From NCBI GenBank assembly GCA_035653295.1, contig DASRCB010000314.1:1-18491 (forward strand): a stretch of DNA of 18,491 nt. The letters are read 5' to 3'. Of this stretch, positions 1 through 6,773 are shown in pieces. The notes under the pieces were generated by a model. The model was not told the origin of the DNA and searched no databases. It saw nothing but the letters and a program-made list of their open reading frames with translations. A program made the translations under genes and the position numbers. The DNA is from DASRCB01 sp035653295. Its GTDB lineage: Bacteria > Acidobacteriota > Terriglobia > Bryobacterales > Bryobacteraceae. How positions within the stretch are numbered: the stretch's first letter is position 1; each line of letters starts with the position of its first letter.

Positions 1-1
1 G

Positions 2-73
2 AAATGGATCCGCGAAGTTGAGTCGGCGGGTGCGAACTCAGGCGCTCTCGCCGGAAGGGTACAAGCGCGATGA
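2..73 (+). CDS. 3' end of an upstream CDS (product unknown, partial)
   Basis: An open frame enters from the left edge, reads KWIREVESAGANSG and then about ten more residues, and stops at TGA 71-73. The stop overlaps the ATG of the next gene (70-72) in an ATGA arrangement, the same coupling seen between the two permeases downstream. By operon context it could be the ABC ATPase or a membrane-fusion protein of the same exporter. Only about 23 codons are visible and none carries a diagnostic motif, so the product is inference only. Confidence 0.5.
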   Translation, partial: KWIREVESAGANSGALAGRVQAR

Positions 74-1311
74 AAAGCAACGCATCTCTTCGTGAGGCCG
101 CCGCAGTTGCCGCGGACTCACTGCGATCGAGCAAGCTGCGCAGTTTCCTCACGCTTCTCGGGATCATTCTGGCCACCACGACGCTGATCGCGGTCATGTC
201 CATCATTCACGGAATGGATGTGTACATCGCGGAGAACGTGTCCGACATGGGCGCGGACGGATTCCAGGTTTATCGCATGGCCTTCATCGGCGACTACACG
301 CCGAAGAAGTTCATGCTGATGCAGAAGCGCAACCCCGAGTTGTCGCCGGAGGAGTACGAGTTTCTGAAGAGCCACGCGGTGCTGGTGCGCGACTACGGCA
401 TGCAATCGGATCGCTCGGCGCGCGTGGAGTACTCGGGAAACTCCCTCGACAACGTGACACTGCACGGGGTGACCTCGAATTACGGAATGCTCAACAACGT
501 GGAGCTCAGTTCGGGCCGGTTCATCACCGACATGGAGGACCGCCGGCGCCAGGACGTCGCTGTCATCGGCGCGGACATCGCAGATCGGTTTTTCGCCGGC
601 GCCGATGCGATCGGCAAGACGATCAAAGTGGACGGTCACCCGTTCACGGTGATCGGTGTTGGCAAGAAAAAGGGCAGCGCGTTCGGGCAGTCGCTTGATG
701 AATACGTGCTGATTCCGATCGGCACGTTTTTCCAGTACTACGGCTCGCGGCAGGGCATAAGCTATCTGGCGCGCGCGACGGACCGGCTGATGCTGGACCG
801 GGCTCAGGACGAAACGCGCATGCTGCTGCGCGCCTATCGGCACCTTCGGCCGCAGCAGGACGATACGTTCTCGATCATTACTTCTGACGCCTTCGTCCGC
901 GCCTGGGATCAGCTGACGGGCGCCATCGCCGTGACGGCGACGGCTGTGGTCGCGGTCTTCATGGTGGTGGGCGGCGTGGTGATCATGAACATCATGCTGG
1001 CCGTCGTGACGGAGCGCACTCGCGAGATCGGCATCCGCAAGTCAGTGGGCGCGCGCCGGCAGGACATACTGAATCAGTTCCTGGTGGAGTCGTCGATGCT
1101 GGCGGCGACGGGCGGCATACTCGGCGTGGTCAGCGCCTGGCTGATTGCCGTGCTGGTGCGGAACTTCACGCCGGTCCCGATGAACCTGCCCATTTCCGCG
1201 GTCATTCTCGGCGTCGGTCTCTCCGCGATTGTCGGCTTGTTCTTTGGCGTCTACCCCGCGCAGCGGGCGGCGCGGCTGGATCCCATCGAAGCACTGCGGG
1301 CAGAGCAATGA
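70..1311 (+). CDS. MacB/FtsX-type ABC transporter permease (first of pair)
   Basis: This 413-residue integral membrane protein has the MacB permease layout. TM1 lies at about residues 24-48 (SFLTLLGIILATTTLIAVMS). A long periplasmic MacB_PCD-like domain follows to about residue 280, and the C-terminal FtsX domain has three TM segments at about 285-310, 335-360 and 373-397. The family signature after TM2 is clear: MNIMLAVVTERTREIGIRKS, then VGARRQDIL. Such permeases work with a separate or fused ATPase to export peptides, lipids or drugs, or to transmit force across the envelope. No ATPase motif is present in this chain. A GGAAGGG stretch lies about 10 nt before the ATG. The start overlaps the stop of the preceding gene and the stop overlaps the start of the next (ATGA each time), so the three genes are translationally coupled. 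The substrate cannot be told from sequence. Confidence 0.93.
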   Translation: MKSNASLREAAAVAADSLRSSKLRSFLTLLGIILATTTLIAVMSIIHGMDVYIAENVSDMGADGFQVYRMAFIGDYTPKKFMLMQKRNPELSPEEYEFLKSHAVLVRDYGMQSDRSARVEYSGNSLDNVTLHGVTSNYGMLNNVELSSGRFITDMEDRRRQDVAVIGADIADRFFAGADAIGKTIKVDGHPFTVIGVGKKKGSAFGQSLDEYVLIPIGTFFQYYGSRQGISYLARATDRLMLDRAQDETRMLLRAYRHLRPQQDDTFSIITSDAFVRAWDQLTGAIAVTATAVVAVFMVVGGVVIMNIMLAVVTERTREIGIRKSVGARRQDILNQFLVESSMLAATGGILGVVSAWLIAVLVRNFTPVPMNLPISAVILGVGLSAIVGLFFGVYPAQRAARLDPIEALRAEQ

Positions 1312-2558
1312 GAAGCACGACCCTGCGCTCGACGATCATGCTCGCGCTGAATACCGTGCGCGAGCACAAGATGCGTTCCTTCCTTACGGTGCTGGGCGTG
1401 ATCATCGGAACGGGAACCATCATCGGCGTAGGCTCAATCATTGCGGGACTCGATAACGCCATCACCGGCATCATCCGCAGCATGGGCAGCAACACGGCGA
1501 TCATCTTCAAGTTTCAGCCTGGATTTCGCGGCCGGCTCACGCCGGAAGAACTGAACCGCAAGCCGCTGAACTGGGACAACGCTCTGGCCCTGCGGGAACG
1601 ATGCGCTGCGTGTGCGCGTGTGAGCGCTTATTTGTTTCCTCCGGACGCTCTTGGCGGGCCGCGCACGGACACGGCGCGCTACAAAGGAAACGACCTGTAC
1701 AACATCAACATCGCCGGCACGGACGAGTCCTACTCCGCCAGCGGCCAGGCGGAAATGCAGGAAGGCCGGTTCTTCACCGACATGGAGAGCCGCCATCGCA
1801 TGCCCGTGACCGTGATTGGCGAAGACGTGCCCAAAGCACTGATGAACGGCGAGGATCCACTGGACAAGTGGATCGAGGTGGATGGGCACAGGCTGCAGAT
1901 TATAGGCGTGATGAAGCGTCCGGCAAACTCGTTCCCGGGTCAGAACGACGAGCGCATTCTCATTCCGTACTTCACCATGGAGAAGATGTTTCCTTCGGCG
2001 AAGGAGAACATGCTCATCATCGTCGCCAAACCGGGGCAGTTGCCGGCGGCCATTGACGAGGCGCGCGCCGTGCTGCGCATCGAACGCCGTGTGCCCTTCG
2101 ACAAGCCCGACAATTTCGACATTTCCACGGCCGAGCAGATGGTGGAGAACTTCCACCGCATTACCGGGATGGTGGCTCTGGTGATGGTGGTGCTGAGCTC
2201 GGTGGGGCTGCTGGTGGGCGGCATCGGTGTGATGAATATCATGCTGGTCTCGGTTACCGAGCGCACGCGGGAGATCGGCGTGCGCAAAGCTATCGGCGCT
2301 CGCCGCTCCGACATCGTTCTTCAGTTCCTGACCGAAGCCGTCGTGCTAACCGGGCTTGGCGGACTCATCGGCATGTCCTTTGGATGGGGCATCTCGTTCC
2401 TGAGCCGGGCCGTGTTCCCGTCGCTGCCGACCGCTGTCCCAATGTGGGCGGCGGTGCTGGGCGTTTTCGTATCGGTGGGCGTAGGCTTGTTTTTTGGGAT
2501 TTGGCCGGCGAACAAAGCGGCGCGCCTCGATCCTGTGACTGCTTTACGTTACGAATAG
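1308..2558 (+). CDS. MacB/FtsX-type ABC transporter permease (second of pair)
   Basis: This 416-residue protein has the same architecture as its upstream neighbour. TM1 is at about residues 22-46 (SFLTVLGVIIGTGTIIGVGS), followed by a periplasmic MacB_PCD-like domain. The C-terminal FtsX domain has TM segments near 283-310, 338-362 and 378-403, with the signature GGIGVMNIMLVSVTERTREI and then GVRKAIGARRSDI. The two permeases are clearly paralogous and probably form a heterodimer, the usual interpretation when two different MacB-like subunits are encoded back to back. The ATG at 1308 overlaps the previous stop by 4 bp (ATGA). No ATPase domain is present, so the ATP-binding subunit should lie upstream of the window. 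The stop is TAG at 2556-2558, followed by a short GC hairpin. Confidence 0.93.
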   Translation: MRSTTLRSTIMLALNTVREHKMRSFLTVLGVIIGTGTIIGVGSIIAGLDNAITGIIRSMGSNTAIIFKFQPGFRGRLTPEELNRKPLNWDNALALRERCAACARVSAYLFPPDALGGPRTDTARYKGNDLYNINIAGTDESYSASGQAEMQEGRFFTDMESRHRMPVTVIGEDVPKALMNGEDPLDKWIEVDGHRLQIIGVMKRPANSFPGQNDERILIPYFTMEKMFPSAKENMLIIVAKPGQLPAAIDEARAVLRIERRVPFDKPDNFDISTAEQMVENFHRITGMVALVMVVLSSVGLLVGGIGVMNIMLVSVTERTREIGVRKAIGARRSDIVLQFLTEAVVLTGLGGLIGMSFGWGISFLSRAVFPSLPTAVPMWAAVLGVFVSVGVGLFFGIWPANKAARLDPVTALRYE

Positions 2559-2587
2559 GTGCTCGGCCGGGTGAGTGATTTAAGTCA

Positions 2588-2603
2588 GGCGCTCGGGAGC
2601 GCT
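2588..2603 (+). terminator. short GC-rich hairpin after the permease operon (possible terminator)
   Basis: A GCGCT/AGCGC stem with a CGGG loop lies about 30 bp after the stop of the second permease. There is no following T-run, so it is a weak candidate for an intrinsic terminator and may only be an RNA 3' end stabiliser. It is noted because it is the only hairpin close to the operon end. Confidence 0.25.
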
Positions 2604-2924
2604 GTTCGACGGAGGTGGTGTGGGCCATCCACGCGCGGCTGCTCGCCTGCCCGCGCTTCCACTTCGCGCGGAAGGAAGCGCTGATGGGAGTTCTCAATGC
2701 AGACGAGAGGCGCGAGGAGGTGGCCGAGCATGATCATTTCTTCGCTGAAGTTGGGCTGCTCGACCGCAGGCTGGAGCAGGGGGGGGCGGCAGGGTTGGCC
2801 CGCAGACGCTGCGGTTCCTGAATCGCTGGTTGAACACGTCCTCGGTGCGGACCAGCGGTTCGCGCAGGCGCTGCGGAAGAGTGGCGGTGGGGCATTAGGG
2901 GTCGAAGCAGGCGCGGTACGATAC
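2604..2924. other. intergenic stretch without a convincing gene
   Basis: About 320 bp of GC-rich sequence, including a run of eight or more G near 2780. Short open frames exist on both strands, but none has a good start, a ribosome-binding site or a recognisable domain. A stretch around 2725-2775 reads HDHFFAEVGLLDRRLEQ on the + strand. It faintly recalls the helical part of IS3-type transposase OrfA/OrfB linkers but is too short and degraded to call. The region probably contains gene debris. Confidence 0.4.
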
Positions 2925-2958
2925 AGACGCGTAGCTCAGTTCGTTAGAGCGCCCGCTT
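2925..2958 (+). repeat. diverged copy of the 5' half of a tRNA gene (possible old att site)
   Basis: Positions 2928-2958 match 5394-5424 of the intact tRNA-Val at 29 of 31 positions, covering the end of the acceptor stem, the D-arm (GTAGCTCAGTT) and the 5' strand of the anticodon stem. The match stops in the anticodon loop. No 3' anticodon strand, T-arm or acceptor strand follows, so this is not a functional tRNA. D-arm sequences are conserved among many tRNAs, so it could be a broken independent tRNA gene. Its position, 2.4 kb from a tRNA with an integrase relic between them, also fits an att remnant. Confidence 0.6.
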
Positions 2959-3091
2959 AAGACTTACCGGGTAATATCTTCACCTGTTGTTACGAGATAC
3001 CAACATTATTGAAGTCGCCGGAGTTGCTGCGCTGGACCCACACATTCAGATAGCGATGAGGATTAGTTGACACTCGTGGGTCCTGCGCTTC

Positions 3092-3100
3092 CTTCCGTAC
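3092..3100 (+). repeat. single copy of the CTTCCGTAC motif (possible distal arm site of an older element)
   Basis: The 9-mer CTTCCGTAC recurs here in the same orientation as the tandem pair at 5316-5337. It lies about 134 bp inside the tRNA-like fragment at 2925-2958. A 9-mer can recur by chance, so this is only suggestive. The geometry resembles the intact element, whose second arm-like repeat lies about 163 bp inside its distal att site. Confidence 0.25.
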
Positions 3101-3150
3101 ATCACAGCGGCGCTATCCGATACTCGATAGCCCCGGGACGTACGATTGCG

Positions 3151-3196
3151 CCACGGGGCCGTAATGGCCAGCATGGGTGTTCTGAAGCACGTTGGC
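3151..3196 (+). repeat. diverged 46-bp repeat, copy A
   Basis: This stretch contains CCACGGGG, ATGGCCAGC, TTCTG and AGCACGT in the same order as positions 4828-4874, with one single-base indel and a few substitutions. Both copies lie in the decayed zone upstream of tRNA-Val, one on each side of the two minus-strand genes. In each copy an ATG opens a similar short reading frame (MGVLKHVG here, MGILEHVG in copy B). The repeat may be a remnant of a duplicated gene start or a terminal repeat. I do not recognise it. Confidence 0.5.
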
Positions 3197-3222
3197 GTAT
3201 CGCTGAAGCCGAGCAGGTTCTA

Positions 3223-3711
3223 TCAACGTGTGGCGGAGTCATCCATTCCGTTGATGAATGGGGCGATGGTTTCACGGATTATCTGTAGCCGTCCCGCGAG
3301 CGCATCGGCCCACTCGGGCGTAGGCTCAACACCCACGGGCGGGAGCTTCCTGGACGTTTTACCCTGACGCGCCAGGGCGACCCACGCCTCCATCAGCTCC
3401 ATGTAAACGCGAAATGCCTGAGCGGGCGACTTGCACTGATCGACGACGAGGTAAAGCCGTGGAATGTCGCCCACGATTACCCACAGCCATTGGTCAATAT
3501 CCGGTGTACGGCCATCTACCTCAAACAAAAAAATGGCGAAAACTTTTCCGACGCCGCCTCCCCAATAGCGGGGCGCAGCCGACTGGCACCAGTGGAATGA
3601 TTCGAGGTATTGCTTCGCCTCGATGCACATGTCCTTGAGCAGCTTCGTTTCCGCATCATCCTCGCCACGCATCTGATGCACGGGCACAACATCGAACACA
3701 CCTGGCGTCAT
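3223..3711 (-). CDS. hypothetical protein, about 162 aa
   Basis: I do not recognise this protein. It starts at ATG 3711, with GAGGAG about 10 nt upstream. It has no signal peptide and no membrane helix. The composition is that of a real soluble globular protein: a mixed acidic/basic N-terminal part (RGEDDAETKLLKDMCIEAKQ), an aromatic-rich middle (FHWCQSAAPRYWGGG, then KVFAIFLFEVDG and DIDQWLWVIVGDIPRLYLVV) and a helical C-terminal half with MELMEAWVALARQGK. The hydrophobic strand followed by DIDQWLWVIVGD suggests an alpha/beta fold. It sits between the tRNA half-copy and a secreted-protein gene in a region that looks like an old integrative element, so it may be cargo. A small cytoplasmic immunity-like or regulatory role is possible but unsupported. 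Confidence 0.7.
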   Translation of the reverse strand: MTPGVFDVVPVHQMRGEDDAETKLLKDMCIEAKQYLESFHWCQSAAPRYWGGGVGKVFAIFLFEVDGRTPDIDQWLWVIVGDIPRLYLVVDQCKSPAQAFRVYMELMEAWVALARQGKTSRKLPPVGVEPTPEWADALAGRLQIIRETIAPFINGMDDSATR

Positions 3712-3909
3712 TCTGACCGTGCTCCTCGGTCGGTTTGCGATTCAACAACCCAGTCTCGCAACTCCGTGCATCCCCTGCAACTAAGTCCGTTCATCCCCGA
3801 ACAATCCGCGTCGCCATCGCCGCACCGATGCCCGCCTCCGTCGCAATCGCTTGCCCCACGTCCGAATGAACCACCTGCTTGAGGCGCCTCCTTTATGGTC
3901 GTGCGGCCA
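3712..3909. other. intergenic region between two minus-strand genes
   Basis: About 200 bp holding the ribosome-binding site (GAGGAG in the minus sense, near 3722-3727) and presumably the promoter of the downstream minus-strand gene. No other gene, RNA or repeat is evident. Confidence 0.35.
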
Positions 3910-4662
3910 TCAATTCGGCGGAATATCGAACGAAACGGCATTCGACATGACACACCGACCGGAATGTACGCCACCGCCGTAACCAGCAATGAATTGGTAA
4001 CTGCCACGCGGTACCCGAAGGAGGAGCGAGGTGCTTCGTGATTCGCCAGAACGCAGCGTGAATGTCGAGGGCAAGCGCTCGGAGAAATGCCAGCCCCACA
4101 CATAGTCGCCCAACTGATTATCGCCATCCGGCGATGCCGCGCTGACGCGAGTGATAACAGCGCACGAACTTCCGTCTGACGGACACCCGAGGAAGAACAC
4201 AGGTCCTGCTCCGTGAGCCAGAACCGCAATGCCCAGGCTATCCGCGTCAATCACGACCGGGGAGGCGCTCGTGGACAGTATTTCAATGACCGCTCTAACG
4301 TTCCGGTCGTGCCGCGACACCGTCGGTTGCACCTGTACTCCTGCAATCGAGGGAGTACTCGCATTGGGTTTCGAGTGCCCGACAACCACGAACTTCGTAA
4401 TCAAACCGTCGCCGGGGTTCATCGGCTGTTTGACCAATTTAGCGTCAATCTCGATGGACTGGCCTTCAAACGGCTTCAAAGCCGCTTTCTCACGATTAGC
4501 AATGTACATCAGGTAAACGCCACTGAACAGGTAGCAGTTGTTCCAGCGGTCGAAGAAAACCACTCCGTTGTACTTCCCAGCGCCGCGCAAACCGGCTAAT
4601 ACGGTTGAGGCGACCAGAAAGCACGAGGTGGTCAGCACCACGGACATTCGCGGTTTCTGCAT
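3910..4662 (-). CDS. secreted/periplasmic hypothetical protein with signal peptide
   Basis: This 250-residue protein starts at ATG 4662, with GGAG 7-8 nt upstream. The N-terminus MQKPRMSVVLTTSCFLVAST plus VLAGLRGAG is a Sec signal peptide with a likely cleavage after VLA near residue 23. The Cys in the hydrophobic core is not placed as a lipobox. The mature part starts with an OB-like or beta-rich stretch (YLFSGVYLMYIANREKAALK, FEGQSIEIDAKLV, DGLITKFVVVGHS). A longer beta-sandwich-like segment follows, with NVRAVIEILSTSASPVVIDA, a GCPSDGSSC pair of cysteines and a C-terminal GSYQFIAGYGGGVHSG. The strand pattern resembles extracellular Ig-like or adhesion modules of Acidobacteriota, but I cannot name a family. 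It lies in the same orientation as, and 198 bp upstream of, the 162-aa gene. Confidence 0.75.
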   Translation of the reverse strand: MQKPRMSVVLTTSCFLVASTVLAGLRGAGKYNGVVFFDRWNNCYLFSGVYLMYIANREKAALKPFEGQSIEIDAKLVKQPMNPGDGLITKFVVVGHSKPNASTPSIAGVQVQPTVSRHDRNVRAVIEILSTSASPVVIDADSLGIAVLAHGAGPVFFLGCPSDGSSCAVITRVSAASPDGDNQLGDYVWGWHFSERLPSTFTLRSGESRSTSLLLRVPRGSYQFIAGYGGGVHSGRCVMSNAVSFDIPPN

Positions 4663-4970
4663 GTCGTTTCTCCGGCGGCGTTTGGTGGACTCGACCGATC
4701 AACGCCTCTCCACTCCATCCGCTGATACGATACACCCAGACGAACCAGTGTGATTCGCGGCCCTCCGTGATCCTGCCGGAACGGCAATGCTCGACTGTTC
4801 CTGGGAAGGCGGCAAACTGTGACCGTACCACGGGGATATGATGGCCAGCGATGGGCATTCTGGAGCACGTCGGCCCCGTGAATTGGGACGATGCAGGATG
4901 TCACGGGATGACGGTCAATCGGACCCGAGTCTCAGCGGGTTCCGTCTCCGACAATCACCGTGTGGATCGC
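4663..4970. other. intergenic region upstream of the integrase relic
   Basis: About 300 bp. It includes the 5' leader of the minus-strand secreted-protein gene and copy B of the 46-bp repeat (4828-4874). Otherwise no coding or RNA feature is supported. Confidence 0.35.
4828..4874 (+). repeat. diverged 46-bp repeat, copy B
   Basis: This is the partner of copy A at 3151-3196, in the same orientation. Shared blocks are CCACGGGG, ATGGCCAGC, ATGGG, TTCTG, AGCACGT and GGC. One extra base sits between ATGGCCAGC and ATGGG. It lies just before the tyrosine-integrase relic. Confidence 0.5.
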
Positions 4971-5252
4971 ACAACCGTCGACGGCGACCGAGCACGGGAG
5001 TACGATCCAACGCGCCGGCAATGGGATGGAGAACGGCATGGCGGAAGCTGACTGAACAGGCGGGCCTTACGTCGCCGCGATGTGAGGCACAACTGGATTG
5101 CCGCGGATGCGGAGATTGGTACGCCAAAGTCGCTTCTGGAGGCGCACGCGGGCCATCTCTCAGAGCGCACGTCAGACCACTACAAGCACCTTTCAGAGCA
5201 GGCGCGTCGAGGGGAGGCCAAGCGACAGTGGAGGCGCGCGAACTTCTGCTAG
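4971..5252 (+). pseudogene. tyrosine recombinase (phage integrase) C-terminal relic, frameshifted
   Basis: Three pieces in shifting frames read as the end of an integrase. EYDPTR (around 4995-5012) continues after a frame change as AMGWRTAWRKLTEQAGL (around 5020-5068), which matches WRTAWRKL in the intact integrase at 5540-6733. After a second frame change near 5069-5078 it reads RRDVRHNWIAADAEIGTPKS, then LLEAHAGHLSERTSDHYKHL and a stop TAG at 5250-5252. Still visible are the Arg of the HxxR box (its His is now Arg), the HAGH box and the catalytic-type Tyr in DHYKH. The N-terminal two thirds are unrecognisable. The gene is therefore dead, and it points towards tRNA-Val 139 bp further on, as expected for the integrase of an element once inserted on this side. 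Confidence 0.75.
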
Positions 5253-5315
5253 GCTAGTGGCATGGCGACCGGCTGGCACGGGCTGAGCGATAGTTTTGAG
5301 CGGGGTGGCGGTTCC

Positions 5316-5337
5316 GCTTCCGTACGAGCTTCCGTAC
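5316..5337 (+). repeat. tandem GCTTCCGTAC pair, 12-bp period
   Basis: GCTTCCGTAC occurs at 5316-5325 and again at 5328-5337. The pair lies between the integrase relic and tRNA-Val. The intact element has the same arrangement on its side of the tRNA: two 9-bp motifs with a 12-bp period between tRNA and integrase. It is a candidate arm-type binding site of the dead integrase. Confidence 0.45.
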
Positions 5338-5390
5338 AGGCCGTCAACGCCGGAGCCATAATGGCCGCAACCCGTTGATGCTGCAAATAT

Positions 5391-5467
5391 GGGCGCGTAG
5401 CTCAGTTGGTTAGAGCGCCTGCTTCACACGCAGGAGGTCACAGGTTCGAGTCCTGTCGCGCCCACCA
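5391..5467 (+). tRNA. tRNA-Val (anticodon CAC)
   Basis: A complete cloverleaf is visible. The acceptor stem GGGCGCG (5391-5397) pairs with CGCGCCC (5457-5463), with discriminator A 5464 and encoded CCA 5465-5467. The D-arm is GCTCAGTTGGTTAGAGC. The anticodon stem CCTGC/GCAGG encloses the loop TTCACAC with anticodon CAC at 5425-5427. The T-arm has loop TTCGAGT. Valine with CAC reads GTG codons. The 3' part from the anticodon loop onwards is duplicated perfectly at 10662-10707, so the gene is an integration target and its 3' half is probably supplied by the element. Confidence 0.97.
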
Positions 5468-5468
5468 T
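5423..5468 (+). repeat. attachment site at the tRNA end (46-bp direct repeat)
   Basis: These 46 bp are identical to 10662-10707. They run from the T-T of the anticodon loop through the T-arm and acceptor strand to CCA plus one T. The flanking bases differ on both sides (C versus A before, T versus C after), which fixes the limits of the repeat. Confidence 0.92.
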
Positions 5469-5512
5469 TAATTTCAGCAGATACAGACCGAGGGAAGAGT
5501 TGGAGGGAGTGG

Positions 5513-5535
5513 TTGTGACGTGGATTGTGACGTAA
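5513..5535 (+). repeat. arm-type repeat, tRNA-proximal copy (two TTGTGACGT motifs)
   Basis: Two TTGTGACGT motifs separated by GGA (12-bp period), then AA. The 23-bp block recurs exactly at 10477-10499 in the same orientation, near the other end of the element. It lies 45 bp inside the att core and ends 5 bp before the last base of the integrase gene. Position and paired structure match integrase arm-binding sites. Confidence 0.7.
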
Positions 5536-5539
5536 AGTT

Positions 5540-6733
5540 TCAATTCGCCTTCCTCGACTCGGGCTGGGCCGTTGCCGAGGGTCCGCCCATCAGACCGCTT
5601 TCCAGTTTTTCCAGCGCCGAGCGCTTCGCGGCCATGCGCACGTGGCTGTAGTGTTCGAGCATTCGGCGGGACATGTGACCGGCGACAGCCATCAGCGTGG
5701 CGTCGGACGCGCCGGCTTCAGCCATTTCGGTGATGGCCTGGTGGCGAAGGTCGTGGAAGCGCAGGCCGCGGATCGGGGCGGCTGCACGTTTCCAGGCTGC
5801 GATGGCGCCGCGAAGACCTTTGCCGGATTCGAGCGCCTGTTGGGCGGCTTCTCTTCCGACACGTCTGCCGGTTTCGCGGACCAGTTTCCGCCACGCCGTG
5901 CGCCAGCTCTTCTGCGGGCGTGATGGATCGATAATCCGCTCCTCGCAGGCGGGAAAAACGTAATGCTCGGGTTCGCTGCTGCCGAGGGCGCGAGCACGTT
6001 CCAGCAGGCGAGCGAGCGCGGCCATGGCATCGCCGTTCAATGGAATGGTTCGATGGCCGGCTGCCGTCTTGCTGCGGCGGATTGTCGCGACTCGGCCGAA
6101 CAGATCGACGTCTTGCCAGCGCAGATTCTTGATCTCCACGCCGCGACAGGTAGTCGAAAGAGCGAGCACCGCCGCGCAATGCGCGACCATCCATTCCGGA
6201 CGGCTTGCGGCCGTCTCGAACAGTCTGCGCTTCAGATCGGGCGGCAGAACCTTCGCTACTGCGCGGCGATCCTCCGGGAGTGCCTTTACGTCCTCGGAAA
6301 TGGCATTCCAGACCTTGGCCCGCTTCAGCATCCGGCGAAGGACGCCGGTTTCCATGTTGACCGTCCGGCCGGAGATGCCAGCGTCCAACCGCGCTTTCTG
6401 ATACCCGGACACGTCCTCGGCTTTGAAGCGAAGTAACGGCTTCTCGCCGAAATGTTTCATTAGCGGCCCAAGTCGCTCCGATTCGAACTGCATTGTCCTC
6501 TCGGAAACGTGCGGCTCGCGTTCTTCGAGATAGACCTTCACCGCTTCATGGAACGGCTTGCGCGCGAATTCACGCCCCGTCTTCGAAGCGTTCTTGCCCT
6601 GTTTGATTTCGGCAATGCGATTCTTTTCCAGCTCTTTCGCTTGCCGCTTATCGGTTGTGTTCAGCGCCTCGCGATAACGAACGCCGTAGATCGTTACGTC
6701 GAGGTGCCAGTGACCAATGCGCTTGTAGATCAT
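5540..6733 (-). CDS. int: tyrosine recombinase / site-specific integrase
   Basis: This protein catalyses recombination between the element's attP and the tRNA-Val attB. I chose the ATG at 6733 because AAAGGAG lies 4 nt upstream. A TTG five codons earlier is possible. The N-terminus MIYKRIGHWHLDVTIYGVRY is an arm-binding AP2-like domain, followed by a SAM-like core-binding domain (about residues 60-150) and a catalytic domain. All active-site residues are visible, numbered from this start: R197 in TTCRGVEIKNLRW, K222 in RRSKTA, H327 and R330 in FHDLRH, H353 in AGHMSRR, and Y362 in HYSHVR. A stretch of about 38 residues between WRTAWRKL and RFHDLRH is absent from the dead integrase upstream of the tRNA. 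At about 397 residues the length is normal for the family. The gene lies 40 bp downstream of the excisionase gene on the same strand. The stop lies 72 bp from the att core. Confidence 0.95.
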   Translation of the reverse strand: MIYKRIGHWHLDVTIYGVRYREALNTTDKRQAKELEKNRIAEIKQGKNASKTGREFARKPFHEAVKVYLEEREPHVSERTMQFESERLGPLMKHFGEKPLLRFKAEDVSGYQKARLDAGISGRTVNMETGVLRRMLKRAKVWNAISEDVKALPEDRRAVAKVLPPDLKRRLFETAASRPEWMVAHCAAVLALSTTCRGVEIKNLRWQDVDLFGRVATIRRSKTAAGHRTIPLNGDAMAALARLLERARALGSSEPEHYVFPACEERIIDPSRPQKSWRTAWRKLVRETGRRVGREAAQQALESGKGLRGAIAAWKRAAAPIRGLRFHDLRHQAITEMAEAGASDATLMAVAGHMSRRMLEHYSHVRMAAKRSALEKLESGLMGGPSATAQPESRKAN

Positions 6734-6773
6734 GCTGCTCCTTTCCAACGCGGGATTTTTCCCGCCCTGGCGA

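Noticed and set aside
118..843. Minus-strand open frame of 241 codons opposite the first permease
   Set aside because: Shadow of the MacB-like permease: His/Arg/Val-rich composition and no start context.
1434..2156. Minus-strand open frame of 240 codons opposite the second permease
   Set aside because: Same kind of antisense shadow, with no recognisable motif.
2615..2960. Small plus-strand open frames in the gap after the permeases
   Set aside because: No ribosome-binding sites, they overlap each other in different frames, and there is no convincing homology by eye. The second runs into the tRNA-like fragment.
3708..4250. 180-codon minus-strand frame overlapping the secreted-protein gene
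   Set aside because: It overlaps the signal-peptide gene in another frame and lacks coding character. The secreted protein has the better start and composition.
4838..5257. A single 139-aa plus-strand protein
   Set aside because: Only the middle matches integrase. The rest of the integrase similarity lies in other frames, so this is a relic, not a gene.
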